Shown here: positions 1-14,100 of the stretch, one piece after another
Layout: every line of letters begins with the position of its first letter
Position numbering within the stretch: the first letter of the stretch is position 1
DNA from: Ophiura sarsii
Lineage: Eukaryota > Echinodermata > Ophiuroidea > Amphilepidida > Ophiuridae
Length of the DNA stretch: 64,000 bases
Assembly (NCBI GenBank): GCA_035610835.1
Contig: CM069452.1
Coordinates: 4,802,171-4,866,170 of the forward strand
Direction: 5' to 3'
Notes under the pieces: generated by a model
What the model was told of the DNA's origin: nothing
Seen by the model: only the letters and a program-made list of their open reading frames with translations
The model's database searches: none
Position numbers and translations under genes: made by a program

Positions 1-300
1 CAGCCTTGGCCTGTGCCTGTATACCTTTATAAATGATAATACCCCGGGATATAATGCCATTGCCATTCACATTTCAATGTAATCTTTAACTATTGTAATC
101 AGTTTTATGTTCAAACTTTGGTCATTTTTATTATAAAATCAAAAACCTTTCTTATCATTAACAGGATTAAGATTCTCTTTCTGTTCGTATTACTCTTTCT
201 GCACTTTGTGATACATTTGCAGGCAGCCATTTTGAAAGTACTGTAAACAACTTCTGAGCATGTGCAGATCAATTAAACCAATCTTGCCTAGCAATTAAGC

Positions 301-500
301 CGTGGACTAAACCTGGACTAACCTTTGACCCTTGAGGTCACAGTTAGTCCAGCTTTAGTCCAGCTTTAGTCCAGGACTAGTTAGTCCAGGTTTTGAGAAA
401 CAGAAATGGAGTTAGTCCCCTGTTGTGGACTAAACCTGGACTAACTAGTCCAGGATTAAAGTTAGTCCAGGTTTAAGTTAGTCCACTTTCGAGAATCCCA
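301..500. mobile_element. Palindromic MITE-like repeat built of GTCCAGG/CCTGGAC motifs
   Basis: The motif CTGGACTAAC and its complement recur many times. The ends are inverted: CGTGGACTAAACCTGGACTA at 301 against the complement near 461-485. No clear target duplication was found. It would lie in a GKAP1 intron or the downstream region. Confidence 0.5.
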
Positions 501-1160
501 GCCATTAATGTATCTATATTCTTGGTATTTGTATTTTATATACTTGTTGTATTTTTATATTACTTAAACTTAATATTTTATAATGTTGTTATTTGTATTG
601 TGTATGGCGCTTTGATATTTTTTTGGAAAAGCGCCTTATAAATGCTCTGTAATAATAATAATAAAGAACAAAATTAGATGGGGAACAAATATGTCTTAAG
701 TGCCTTCTTGACGACAATAATAGAAACTGACTGCCAAATAAATATAGGTAGATCATGCCATAACTTCCACATAAATAAACCAAGTCTATGAACTTTTAGC
801 ACCCATTATTCATAAAAGAGCCTGCGTAAGATATGTATGCAAGCAATAGACAAAATAATTATAGACTACCTTTCATTTGTAGGTAAACAGCCCCTGAAAA
901 AGAATGTTTATTGTCCCTGAGTGATACCTAACTAAATGTTGGTCAATTCAAAATTGGTGAACTTGTTTACAGCAGTGAACGACCTCGGAGCATTGGCATG
1001 CAAAAACGCTGGCATGGCGGAACATGGCTTATCGAAAATCACACGCATGATGCTTGCGCATGCCAAAATAGTGTGCGTCCGCTTGGAAAACTTTTGTACA
1101 CAGAGCTACACAAAACTACAAATTTCACGCCAATTTGGACTGGATATACATGTAACCTAC

Positions 1161-1511
1161 CTTAGATTGGCTACTAGCACCAGTATCATCACCATTCTCC
1201 TTGCTAGTGCCACCCGTCTGAAATTCTTGTAATGACATTGCCTGGGCTTTATGCTTGCCCTGTGCATGTTTCTTTTTCTCTTTTTTAGTGAGAGCACTGG
1301 CGGGTGGATTTTGAGATGTTGGCGGAGGAGTTGGTGGCTCCGGCTCGTCGATCATGGTGTCAAAATCTTCGAGCTGGTCCATTTTTTGATATAGGGATGA
1401 CTGCTGCGGTTTTAAGCCGGGCGGCAGGTGTGAGATATGCTGCTGTTTGTGTGGACTTGGCGGAGAGACTACTGGCTGCTTCTCTTGCCTGATACCCGCA
1501 TCTTCAAAGAA
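1161..1511 (-). CDS. GKAP1: GKAP1 coding exon 4
   Basis: Codons 179-295, phase 0. It opens FFEDAGIRQEK, runs through a proline-rich section (PEPPTPPPTSQNPP) and ends with the conserved KKEKKKHAQGKHKAQAMSLQ segment and DDTGASSQSK before donor GTAGGT. The upstream acceptor is an unusual tract made of a (TTA)n microsatellite at 1515-1559. Later exons encoding the coiled coil should lie left of base 1. Confidence 0.8.
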
Positions 1512-1699
1512 CTGTAACAATAATAATAACAATAATAATATAATAATAATAATAATAATCATCCTAATAGTGGAATAAGGCGAATTTCTTTTGACAAAAA
1601 TTCGCCTTAACGTCATTTTAAACCATTCATATCGCCCTAACGAACAAAAGACGGAATAAAATGCATTGTTCTCTGTCGCCTTAATGACGGTTTTAGGCG

Positions 1700-1740
<41 letters not shown>

Positions 1741-2108
1741 TGATAATGATAACCTTAAGGGGAAAAAGTACATGAGATTAACTAACAATAACATTCATTT
1801 ACATAAATTAATTAATTATGCTAATTTATTCAAATATTCACAAAATTTGCATAAATTGTACGACAGGCTGTCTTTAGTCACTGTTAGAGACAGCCCGTCG
1901 TACAAATTATGCAAATTTATTGAATATTTGAATAAATTTGCATAATTAATTAGCTCATGAATAGTAATTTCCTTTGTTATTTATAACGGAATAAAGCGCA
2001 TTATTGTTTATGAAAGAAATTACGTTTAGGGGAAACATTATTTTCGCCCTAACGTAATAATGAGTGAATAACAAAAACCTCTTTCCCCCTTAGGTACCTG
2101 TTAGCAAG

Positions 2109-2164
<56 letters not shown>

Positions 2165-5100
2165 CAGTTCAAGATCAAAATGAAATACAGTAAAGTTTAT
2201 TTGGTAACTGCTAAAAAGGGAAAGCAATATTAAAGGGGAACTGAGAGATACATATGGGAATGTGCCCTCAATTTGTCTAAAAATCAGTTTTTGTGCACCT
2301 ACGTAATACTTAGGCATATACTAACCATCTGAAACCGTTGACCTTAATTCGCTGTCTATCATGTAAAATTTCACGATTTGGTAATTTCGATGTAGATCAC
2401 ATCAAAAATTATCAGCATCACTCTCCACATAACTTGGCATTAAATCAAATATCAATCTAGTGCCATTATTCATCCGTTTTCCCATAAATCATTACACTTC
2501 AGGGTTCCTACGTACCTTATCTATTGAAACAATTCCTTTTTTCCAAATTTCATTTTTCACAGCAATCTTTCAATACCCCTTTAATCACTGTTTACTTACA
2601 AACCCGATCATGGGTCAATCCAACACCAATTATAATTATATTATATAGTCAGTGTCATAATGCTATGGACCTAATTCCAACAATGTGTGCTTATGTGCAT
2701 ACATGCAGACGAGCATATGTGCGTAAACCCCGAAGTGGGTGGATGGGAGATATACCATCTCCCCTCAACTGACCCACTTATGCTGATAACATACTCAGGT
2801 CGCTTCGCGATCCGGGTCGCTTCGCGATCCGGGTCGCTTCTATGACGAGTTTTAGGTCATATTCAAAAATGATACAGCGACCTGCTGCGATTTCCCGATA
2901 CATCGATCAAGAGATCGCTTGATTTGAAATGACCGGTCGTGGCCAGTTGACTTCATTTCAACTTAAGTGATCGGTTGCTCATGACAAAATGAACACCATA
3001 CTTTTTCAATCAATGGGGGGGGGGTTATTTTACGTTGCAATTAGCATAACCAATCAGCAACCATTATCCAGCGACTGGCTAGTATAAATTGAGCATTATA
3101 ATTTGATAAGGGAAGTTTGGTCTTAATCATCTCAATGTTGACGTATGTGTGTGTATGTGTGTGATTTGAACAGATTCATCTCATTTGACAACAACTTCAG
3201 CTTTATTAAAAAGTGCCATTTTTAATGAATTATACATATTTGAATCAATCATAATTTGAATCAATCATAAATTGACTATTAGCTTATAATTTACTATAAA
3301 TGTGTACTTGGTGTGCATTTGACCATTGACGTTATTGTGACTGATTGAATTATCTATATCTACTTTTTTACCAACCCCACCCCACTCCACCTTTTTCCCA
3401 ATAAGTGCTTTGGAAATTTTGTTTTTAGTCACATCTTGTTCCATGGAAAAACCTTTAAGGTAGGGCTTCTCAACTAGTGGCGCACGCGACAAATGTGGAG
3501 CTTGGCACAATGGTGGCTGTCGTTTGGAAATTCGCGAAAACATAAAGAAATACATAAGAAAATGAATGCATTTGGCGCTTCATCATACATTTTATTTCAT
3601 AATTGTGGCGCTCCATTAAATAATGTTGAGAACCCCTGCTTTAAGGAATTACATGTAGGCATTTTTATACCATAGATTGAGCAACTTGGGTCAAGATTAT
3701 ATAATGGTATCTAAACACACTGTTGCAGCATTACCATAGACTTAAGGGCAGTGTAAACCCGGTACTTGTTTCAAAAACTGAATTTCTCATTTCTCTAGTA
3801 TTTAAATAGTTTAATATATGTATTCTATCATAAGTTACTTATCGGAAGCGATCCTTTCCCGTTCTTTTAGGTGATTTAAAATTGTTGTTTTGTTAAACTT
3901 GAGTCAGGAAAAGGCACACGGTCATTTGGCGGGAAATTAAGCAGAGTTTTACCCTTTTCAAACGCTGCAACAGCTGTTCGATCATTGCGTCGTGTGCTGA
4001 ATCTTCCCTTCACTTTTTTGATCACAATGGGAATACTTTACAATGCTGTAAAAGCTGTTCGATCATTGCGTCACATGCTGAAACTTTGTGTCACTTTTTT
4101 TTATCACAATGGGAATACTTTACACGCGTCACTGGCACGTCTGATTGATATTCTCGCGGTCGTGCGTTAGTGCCGAAGCACAGGGACACACGGACTGCCT
4201 TTTACGCAGAGAGAGACACGGCTCCAGTACGTGCACGCTCCTTCATTCATTCTTTTCCAAGCAGTTTCGAAAAATAACTCCAAATTTCCCCCATGGTGAA
4301 AATCCAAAATGGCGCCCGTTACACATAAAGAGATAGGGCAATACATTTCGTCCGGATTCTCCTTTATAATTCTGTGAACATAACTTACTAATTTCTGCTG
4401 TTCAAATTCTAGTTTACTCTGTAGCATGGCCTTCTGTAGATCTTGCTCGTACTGGTTTGAGACAAACTGAAAAAAGAACAAAAAAGAGACAAATATGACA
4501 TGTCACATCAAAAGGTACCTTTTGTCTATTTTTAAAAAGTGCCAAAAAAATGTGATTTTGTACCTCCAAAATCATGAAAATCAACATTTTTTGGCACTTT
4601 TTGGTCTAAATTCAAAAAAAAGAAGAAGATAATAATAAGAAAAAAATACAGCTCCTACAGAATTTTATAAGAATTATAATAAAACTAGTATGACAAAATT
4701 TGACAAAATATATTTTGAGTTATCGTGCACGAACCTAAAATGGGTAAAAAAAACACATGTTTTTTATAATTTTTTCCAAAATGGTCAATTTCATGTTCAT
4801 GGTTGGATTCATTGAACCTTTTCCTTCAAGAAAATGTATACTTTTATATAAAGACATCAAAAAAAGTAACGCGGCTGTTGTAAAAGCACCTATAATTTTT
4901 AAATTGTTACTCATATTCTAACGAGAGCATCAATGATGCAGAAGCTCACTACAGCTGAGAATTTGGGAAAATTCATAACTCATAACACATGTCTATATTA
5001 GTAGAGTCATTTCTATGAGATCCGTGACCAGTTTTAGGATACCCTGTTTTCTTGATGGATTTGCCAAGATGGACTAATTTTAAGAAAAATTAGCTCCTAT

Positions 5101-8100
5101 ATACCTCCCAGAATTGCGGGCAATTGTTTTTATAGCGCAAAATCCAAAATGGCCGCCATACAGGGGCGTTAAAATTCAAATGGCTTCAATTAAGCTAAAA
5201 AGCATACCAAATTGTTCGGCGGACCACAAGGATTCCGAAAAAGTATAGTTTGCCCTACCTCCGATGTTTGGTTAACGAGTTATCGGGTAAAACGTGAAAA
5301 GGTCGTTGACCTTTGCATATGGGGTCAAAATTTAAACTTGCTCTGATTTTGACAAATGATATCTCAAATTGTTGGTCTGATTGCAAGGATTTCAGAAATG
5401 ATAGTTTTTACCACCTAGAGTGTCTGTTGTACCTTACAAAGGGGTCAAAAGGTCAGGTTCCGTACGGTAGTATACCTTGACCTTTTGACCCACACAAAAT
5501 ATTCCCTGTGGCCAAAAAAAATACCATTTCTGGAATCCTTGTGATTATACGAACAATATGAGATATTGTTTTTCAAAATCGGAGCAAGTTTAAATTTTGA
5601 CCTCGTATGTAAAGGTCAACGACCTTTTCACGTTTTACCCGATAACTCGTTAACCGAACATCGGAGGTAGGGCAAACTATATTTTTTCGGAATTTTTGAG
5701 GTCAGCCGAACAATTTGGTATGCTTTTTAGCTTAATTGAAGCCATTTGAATTTTAACGCCCCTGTATGGCGGCCATTTTAGATTTTGCACTATAAAAACT
5801 ATTGCCCGCACTTCTGGGAGGTATATAGGAGCTAATTTTTCTTAAAATTAGTCCAATTTTTCTTAAAATTAGTCCATCTTGACAAATCCATCAAGAAAAC
5901 AGGGTATCCTAAAACTGGTCACGGATCTCATGGAAATGACTCTACTATATAATTATGAAGAGCTTTGTTGCAAAAGGGCTATGGTGCATTTTTTTCAAAA
6001 ATGAGTTTGATATAGAAATGTATAGGGAAAAATCTTATGTTTCAAGGAAACAAAGTCATTTTTTTTCAAAAAGACATTTTTCAAAAAGTCATTTTCAAAA
6101 AGTCATTTTCAAAAAGTAATTTTTTTCTCATTGTAAACAGCCATTGAAATTGTTGTTTTGTTGCAAAAGGGCCTGTGTCCAGAATTAAATCGGGATACAG
6201 GCCCTTTTGCAACAAAACAACAACTTCAATGGCTGTTTACAATGAGATGTAGGTCTTTTTGAAGAAAAAAATGACTCTATTTCCTTGAAACATATGATTG
6301 TGACCTATAGATACATTTCTGTATCAAACTTATTTTTTTTAAATGATTAAAATAAATGATTTTTTTGTGTGGTATTTTTTCTCTATGTACAAACAGATGG
6401 AGTTTTGTTGCAAAAGGGCCTAGGCCTACATCCAAATTTTCAAAAAATGTAAACATGATTTAATTTTTTCTTGAAAACTAGCACATTTGGAATGTATTTC
6501 AATTTAAATTAGTATGTAGTGTAACTCTTTCATAATCCATTCAGTTTTTCAATTGCTCAACTTGAATATTTAGAAACAGTTTTTTTGACTTTTTCTCAGT
6601 AAGAGCCAAAGTGGATGCAGGCCCTTTTGCAAAAAACCTCTTCATATTGTAAACCACTATAATCTGTCCAGCATATAACAAATGATGCAAAGCTCGAATC
6701 CATATTATACCTTACATGAAACCAGAATTATCTATATTATAATACGCCACTCTCTGTCTGTTTGTTTGTCTGTATGTGCGCGCTTTTTCGTCGCCTTCCC
6801 GGGGTCGGGCGGCGTTCAAACTTGGTGGGTGGGTGCAGCTCGGTCCCCGCAAGAGCAAGTTCGCATTCGCTAGTGCGTACGAGATCAAAGGTCATCTAGG
6901 GGTCAACTTTTTGAAGTTGGTCGGATCGTGCTTAAACTCGTTGATCACAATGCTCGATGCCAAAATAAAATGTGTTAGCGTTTGTCTGGTGTTCCGGGGT
7001 CAAAGGTCGTCTAGGGGTCGAATTTTCAAAGTTTGTCTGATCGGGCTTAAACTCGGTGACGGGAAGCCCGAATACGAGTCGAGCGTGGAAAAAATAAAAC
7101 GGCTTTGCTTTTCTTGGGTCGTCCGGGGTCAAAGGTCGTCTAAGGGTCGAATTTTCAAGTTTGTCCGATTGGGCTTTATGCATGCCTTCTACAAACCACC
7201 AAACCCGAGAACCGACAAACCCTGGGTGACCGCCCAAACCCGAGAACCGACAAACCCCGGGTGACCGCCTAGTATTATATTATTATGCATTCACCGTTCA
7301 CCGTGTAAGCACATTTGCCCTTCTATATGCTTCGGTTGAGATTTCATAAGATCAAGAATAGTCTCTTTCTGGTATTAAAACAAAATATTGCCAAACATCT
7401 TGGATATTAAATGATGTGACCTAATGGTAGATGATTGATCTCTTTTGTAATGTGTGAAGGTTCAATAAATAATATGTACAGAGATGAATAACTTGGGTAC
7501 ATAACAATGGCAAAATACAACACCTATTTTATGAAAATATGCATCATTTAATGAAAATAATAATATTTACAGGTCACCAAACTCCCATGGCCCCTGGATC
7601 TTAGGCCAAGTAAAAATAAAACTAGTTTCTCGTGCTAACTTTGTGAAAAAAGAAGATGAGGTTATTTTTTTTTCTTTCCCAAAATGGCGAATGCCCCTTT
7701 TTCCCCAACTGGTTTCGCTTATTCCAACATGGTGGAAATGTTTTTGCTTCAAAATGGCTGCCACTTTTCTAAGACTAGCTTTATAACCTTAAAATGGGTA
7801 CATACTGGAAACTGCTCGCGATATTTCACATGTTTATTTTAATATAACACAAGGATTTATTCTCTATTTTTTCTCTTTCAGGACTACAAAGCTAAATAAG
7901 AAAAGATGTGTATTCTAGATTTACAAAATATCAGTGTGGTCTCAGGAATATCTTGATAAATAAATCAGTTCCAGCCAAAAACGACAAACAAATGTTCCGA
8001 AGACCACACTGGTATTTTAAAACACCTACCTACGGTTTATTTATATCATCTGATGATACAGTTTAATTTGTATCATGTTTTGATAATTAACAGTTTGTTG

Positions 8101-11100
8101 TTCTTTGATTTTAACATTGTTTTTTAAATATTGACACGTTCTCCATTTACAACATCAGTGTGATCTTGAGAACATTCAAAAAATAAAAATTGAAGAAAAA
8201 AATTTGAAAAAAAATTTGAAAAAAAAAAAATGGAATTTTTTTTTGTTGTTGAAAAAAACCTTATTTTTTGGACGCGGCGGCCAAAATGGATGCGCACGCG
8301 CGGGGAAGAGAAACTACTATTTTTTATTTGGCCTTTTAAATGGTGCGCCACTTTGACTTTGGTAATGCCACAAAAACCAGTTGGCGAATTGGCGTTCTCT
8401 TCTGGATGGTTCAATAAGTAACAATAACATCTACCGAGGTGATTGGTTTAGGGGAATATTGAGAATAAGATAGGCTTTTCCTCTGATATCAAAATAGTAT
8501 AACCTGAGACCATCTCAGGTATAACCATACATCATAGCCTATAGTAGGGATGTTCATATAATTGACTATAGAGGGCGACATTTTTTTTGAATTTTTTTTT
8601 TTTAAATATGTAGAAAACTCCATGTTTACCGCTTTTAAATCCATCGGAAAAGTACGAAACAAGCTGGGTGTATTCACTGATGTCTAAATAACCCCACACA
8701 TGCAACTGGACATCATGAAAGTAAACCCTTTTTTACCTAAAATGATTTAAAATGTGCATGACTTGACCAGTTTTCAGCAATATGAGGCAAACTACTTTTG
8801 GTTATAACTTTTTTATTATTCAGCCTGCAGACAAGGTTGAACCATAATTTTTTATTGTAAAGTACTTTGTTTCCATGTATTCCATTTTCAAAGAGATAAT
8901 TTTATTTTCAAAATTTTATGAACATGCCTACCTATAGGCTATAGCCTAGGCTATATAGGCATAGGCTGGGATTTTCGGGAATTAGTGGCTCCCGGGACTC
9001 GATTTTGTTTTTCGGGCGGGACTCGGGATTTACGAAAATTGGTAGTCCAGATTTTCGAGGAAGTGAAAACGCAATAAAATATACTAAATGTCCACCAAAG
9101 TGTACTGTAGATTTGTACTTCTCTGTGTTGTCTTCATTTATTATTGTCAAATCTGCACCGGTTTTAATCAGCTTCCGGACATTAACATTACATATTAAAA
9201 TCGTGATTCGTTCAAGATTTACCATCAGAATAATGTTGTGTACTACCAAAATGCATAAAACTTTCATAAGTGCAACCAAATGTGCACAATGAAGCGAATT
9301 TTAGAGCAACATCGTGCGTACGTAAACACACCGCTCTGCCGATGTGAGCGCCGCCATACTCTTGGGTTCCTTTTTTAGTAGGAGAACCGTATGAGGAACG
9401 TTCAGGCGGGGTTGGACGATAATGTATTATTTATTTTAAAGTACCCCTTTTCATTTTATATTTGGTTTATTTTGTACTCACGTCTAGGCTATATCAGCCT
9501 TTCGACTCACTCGTAGTCATTTTTTTTATCTGCGAACGTTTTCAGAATTTTACTTTTACTGTAAATTAACGATATCGAAAGCTTTACAGTGGAAAGAACT
9601 GGCTTTGGGTTCCACAAACGTCGTTGAAGCAGTTCAGCTGTCAGATTTGTTTACCATTTTAAATGATCAATATTCATGACATACGATGCATAATTAATTA
9701 AATGTTACCATATATGGCAAGATCATGATTCGAACGATACCAAATTTATATAGGTAAGTCAGTGCGTAGTAGTGTCGCCTATCTATGGAAAATACGATGT
9801 ATTTGGAAGATAAATCACCACTTTAGGACACAGTTTGCCTCAATAAAGGCATGATTTTTGTACTTCCTCCCTCACCAATAAATTTGATTTTGTTTAACTG
9901 AGGGTTAAAGTATACATATTGAAGAATCAAAAAATGACGAAAAACAAAAATTGATATCCGCCAGATTTTTCAACCCCCCCCCCCCCCCCCATTTCAATTT
10001 GACCAACTTCATCTCGAAATATCCTGTGCGACTTATGTCTGGTTTCGTCGGAGCGGGTCACATATTATTATAATTATATCATGAATAATAATGATCTCTA
10101 ACCCCCTCCTGTCGTGATTTCTGTAGTAAGCCAATCACAATGAGACAAACACGCATGTACATCATGATACATGCATGCCGTGTGTTAATCAAATTTGATG
10201 TCATACCGATTTACACGTATTTTCAATACAGTTTTGACAATAAAGAAAATAACGAAAAATTACCAAGTTTGTCGAATGGCAATCTAACTCATTTTATAAC
10301 ATATTCATGCGATCATATTGTTTCACCATCTCAAGTACATTTCCCGACAAATACCACTTGTGTGACCGAGATAAAACCATATTTCACAGTCGCACTTTCC
10401 CCTTGACCTATACCGTGACCTTTCGCGTCGGGTCGCTTAAGCTTCCTGTAGTAAGCTAAAAATGAAAACACCAGGAGACGGACAATTTAATTACGGTGAT
10501 TTTGACACCTTGTTTGTTAAAATCGATAAAGTATTGTTGTCGCGGTATGTGCTTACAGATGAAAAGTGCCATTTCCATTGTTGCATTATTAAACTCCTAT
10601 TGATCTCTCTGATTCAGCGTGAAGATAATAGGGGGAATTTTGATAGTTTGTCCATGGCGATGACCTGTCCTGTCTGTCTTTTCGGACCTTCTGAGCATTT
10701 GGAGTTTTAAATTCATCCTTTTTAATTGTAAAGAAGTACGCCTGTCATCCCCATTAAATTTGTCCCGGATTATGCTAATCAAGTTTACAGCACAACAAGA
10801 ACAGCTAATCAAAATTCCCGCTATTATCTTCACGCTGAATCAGAAAGTTCAATAGGAGTTAATGCAACAATGGAAATGGCACTTTTTATCTGTAAGTGTA
10901 AGCACATACCGCGACAACAATACTTTATCGATTTTAACAAACAAGGTGTCAAAATCACCGTAATTAAATTGTCCGTCTCCTGGTGTTCTCATTTTTAGAA
11001 TATGAGTAACAATTTTAAAATTATAGGTGCTTTTACAACAGCCGCGTTACTTTTTTTGATGTCTTTAGATTAAATGAAAAATGAAGAAGTTACGGCAGTT

Positions 11101-14100
11101 TTACCGAGGCTGTACCTGAGAGTCCACCCCCCCCCTTAAGAGTAATCGTATCTTCTATGCAATAGGGCCCAGGTCCATGAATACTTACTTGGAGACTTGT
11201 TGCATCCATTAGATTTTCACACTAGTTGTGATGCCTTTCGTGTGTGAACGGATGGGCAAACAGAACTCTATATAGGCTCACAACTATATGGTAATTATCA
11301 AAACAATAGCCATCCCATAAATACTCACCCCTCGGTCCTGTACTTTCCACTGTTCCCACTGCTCTGGCTTTTTCTCGCCCTTCTCCGCCGCTGTTCCAGC
11401 AGTGGTAGCTGCTCCCTCTGGCTGCATCCTGCTGGGATCTGTTGGAGTGCTGCTCTGGAAATTAGACAGCCCCGCTACGTTACCAGCTTCAGTAGAACTG
11501 TTGCTCTGTGTCCGATTTTTACCGCCGGGTACGGTGGCGATCTTTGTAAAGGCCATGTTGCGTAACTACAGGTGGAGAACAGAGAGTTACAATGACATTA
11601 GGATTAGGATATGATTTATAGCAGGTTGAGAAAAAAAATATGATGATGAAATAAAACTATGCCTAGAGAAGCCAGGTCTTGCAGCCATGGATGTGAGGCC
11701 ACTGTGGGTTTTATGAGAGATGTCATCTATCTATGTCAACAGCACACACTGAACCATCAAATTGCATTGTGTGTGTGGGGGGGAGGGGTGGGGTAAGGGG
11801 GACGAGGGAAGGGGGAAGGGGAAGCAATTTCCAACGTTTTAGCATGAGGCATGCGGTCTCTAAGCACATGGGTTAACTTAACATATCAATCAGAAGAAAT
11901 TGTATAACATTTTTGTATACGGTCGGTCTGTACAGAAAAACGCTTGGGTCCCAGAGACTCATTCTAAATGCTTGGACCAGGCTAATAATTAGCCTCTGAA
12001 AGTTTTTATCTATAGTGTATTTATGTAACTCTCTGTGCAGTGGCAGGAGAGGGTAGTCTCAAAATTGATACAGCAGTTGTATGCGCAAGTGCTGGAATTC
12101 TTTGATTTTGTGGATACTTACAATCACACATGAGATAATGAGGTGCGATCATTGAAATACGCTCTGATATCACTGCATAGAGTTGGTTGAATAAACAAAC
12201 ATGGTATAGCACTATTTGAGTTAAACATCTGTCATTAAAGGTCTCTGTGTACTTTGTTTGATACCCTGGCAAAAATGCCACATTAATATTAATTTGGTAG
12301 CTACTGCTAAATTCAATACACAAACTATTACGCTTGGATTACTTTTGCGCGCTAAGAGATAAATACCGAGTATTCTCGCCAATTTGGAACTGATTTGTCT
12401 TGTCACAAATCTTGCTCACATAGTGTTGTGATACTCTATTGCCATTAGGTGCGCATTGCATTATGCAGTTGCTCAAATAATCCTCTAAAAATTTGTTTGC
12501 GCTATAAATAGCAAATAATTCACTCCACTTGCTCACACACATTCTGGACTATGACCTTGTATAACACTTTTAAACATTTCAAATATTATGTAAATCCATT
12601 GCCACAACACGTACCGCGCATGTCTGTATCATCGATCAATTGATTAAAGGTTTGGAAAATCATCTCTTTTGCATGCCCTATCTTGGTTGTTTCTACACGA
12701 TAAAATACCTGGTTTCTATTGAAAACATTGATACAGAGAGACTATAGACACCCGTGTTGTACAGTACGGTAACGGACGTAACGGTACATGTTTTGTATGT
12801 TTTATGCCTGCCATTTGAGAAAAATTGAAAAACATGGCATACTGCATTTTTAGAACACAGAATTTCGGTTTTAGAACACGGAGGAATGTGGGCTTTAGCC
12901 AAGAGAGAGAGAGAGAGAGAGGGGGGAGAGAGAGAGGGGGGGGGGAGCAATCTTTACCATTAGATAAATTGATGTCCAATTACTCAAGTCAATGGCCTTG
13001 AAAATTAAATTCATTTAGATTATTGAAATTTTAGGCATAAGGCACTAAATGGCAGACAGAACTATATTTTATTTTATTTTTTCAATTTACTCAGCCTAGT
13101 AGAGTGGCATGCCCCTAATTATATGTTCAATTAGCTTCAGCATGCATAAACCTTCTACCAGAACTCATTCCTTTCGAGGAAGTAAAATAAATTATTAGGA
13201 AACACAAATTTAGTATGTATTACCATTTCTGGATTGGAATGATAGGAAAACACTGAGGTAATTACATTTCCTGTTGATATGATCGAAGGACCTAAACAGC
13301 TACCAGACTTTTTATTATTTTATTGTTAATGTTATATAATTTAACAGGTAACACTTCTCTTCCCATGATAATTAACTGAATTTAGGTATTCAAATGTTAA
13401 ATAATTCAATTGATGTGCAATTGAAATAAAAACCAGTTTGCTATGCAGACTTAACCTTACCGATAGCCCTACCATGCTAAAGCGGTTTTGATGTCACTTG
13501 TTTATCAGGCCTTGCACAGGATTCGGTCGGCTTTACGGAAAGGAATCAACCACGCGTCGTCATTCACAGCATTCATACAATCCATTCAGTCTATCCTTTG
13601 AATTGACGCGGGATTTTTGAAAGTGATGTAGACTCGCTCGCATGGATACAATAGGGTTTTTAGCTTCTTATAGTTTTGGTGAACAAAGTTCAGTAGTCTG
13701 CCTCAATTCTGCTGTATGCATCAGAAATGTAGCAATATTTGATTCAATATTACATTTTTCGGTCAACTTCGGTCACGATCATATCATCATAAATCGGTAC
13801 GATATACGAGTCGAAACTCTGTCCATTTTTTCTTTGAAAGCTGTATTTCAAAGAGAACTACCACATGGACCATATTGTTTACTGAATTTTAATAAATATT
13901 TTATATGGATGGTCAAATATCTCTATTCATTCCAAAGTGGAGCCCTTTTGGTATTTGATATGCATAATAAATAAACTAGGATACTGAATTACGTGTTCGT
14001 AAAAAGGTTAAATAATAAAATCTTGAAAATAATGAATAATGAATAATGAAATAGTTGCCTCATAAGCTGAAAAAAATGTGACGGGAAACTATAATGAAAT

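Noticed and set aside
13642..13974. 110-residue plus-strand open frame in GKAP1 intron 1
   Set aside because: AT-rich, with no motif, conserved block or plausible splice partners recognised.
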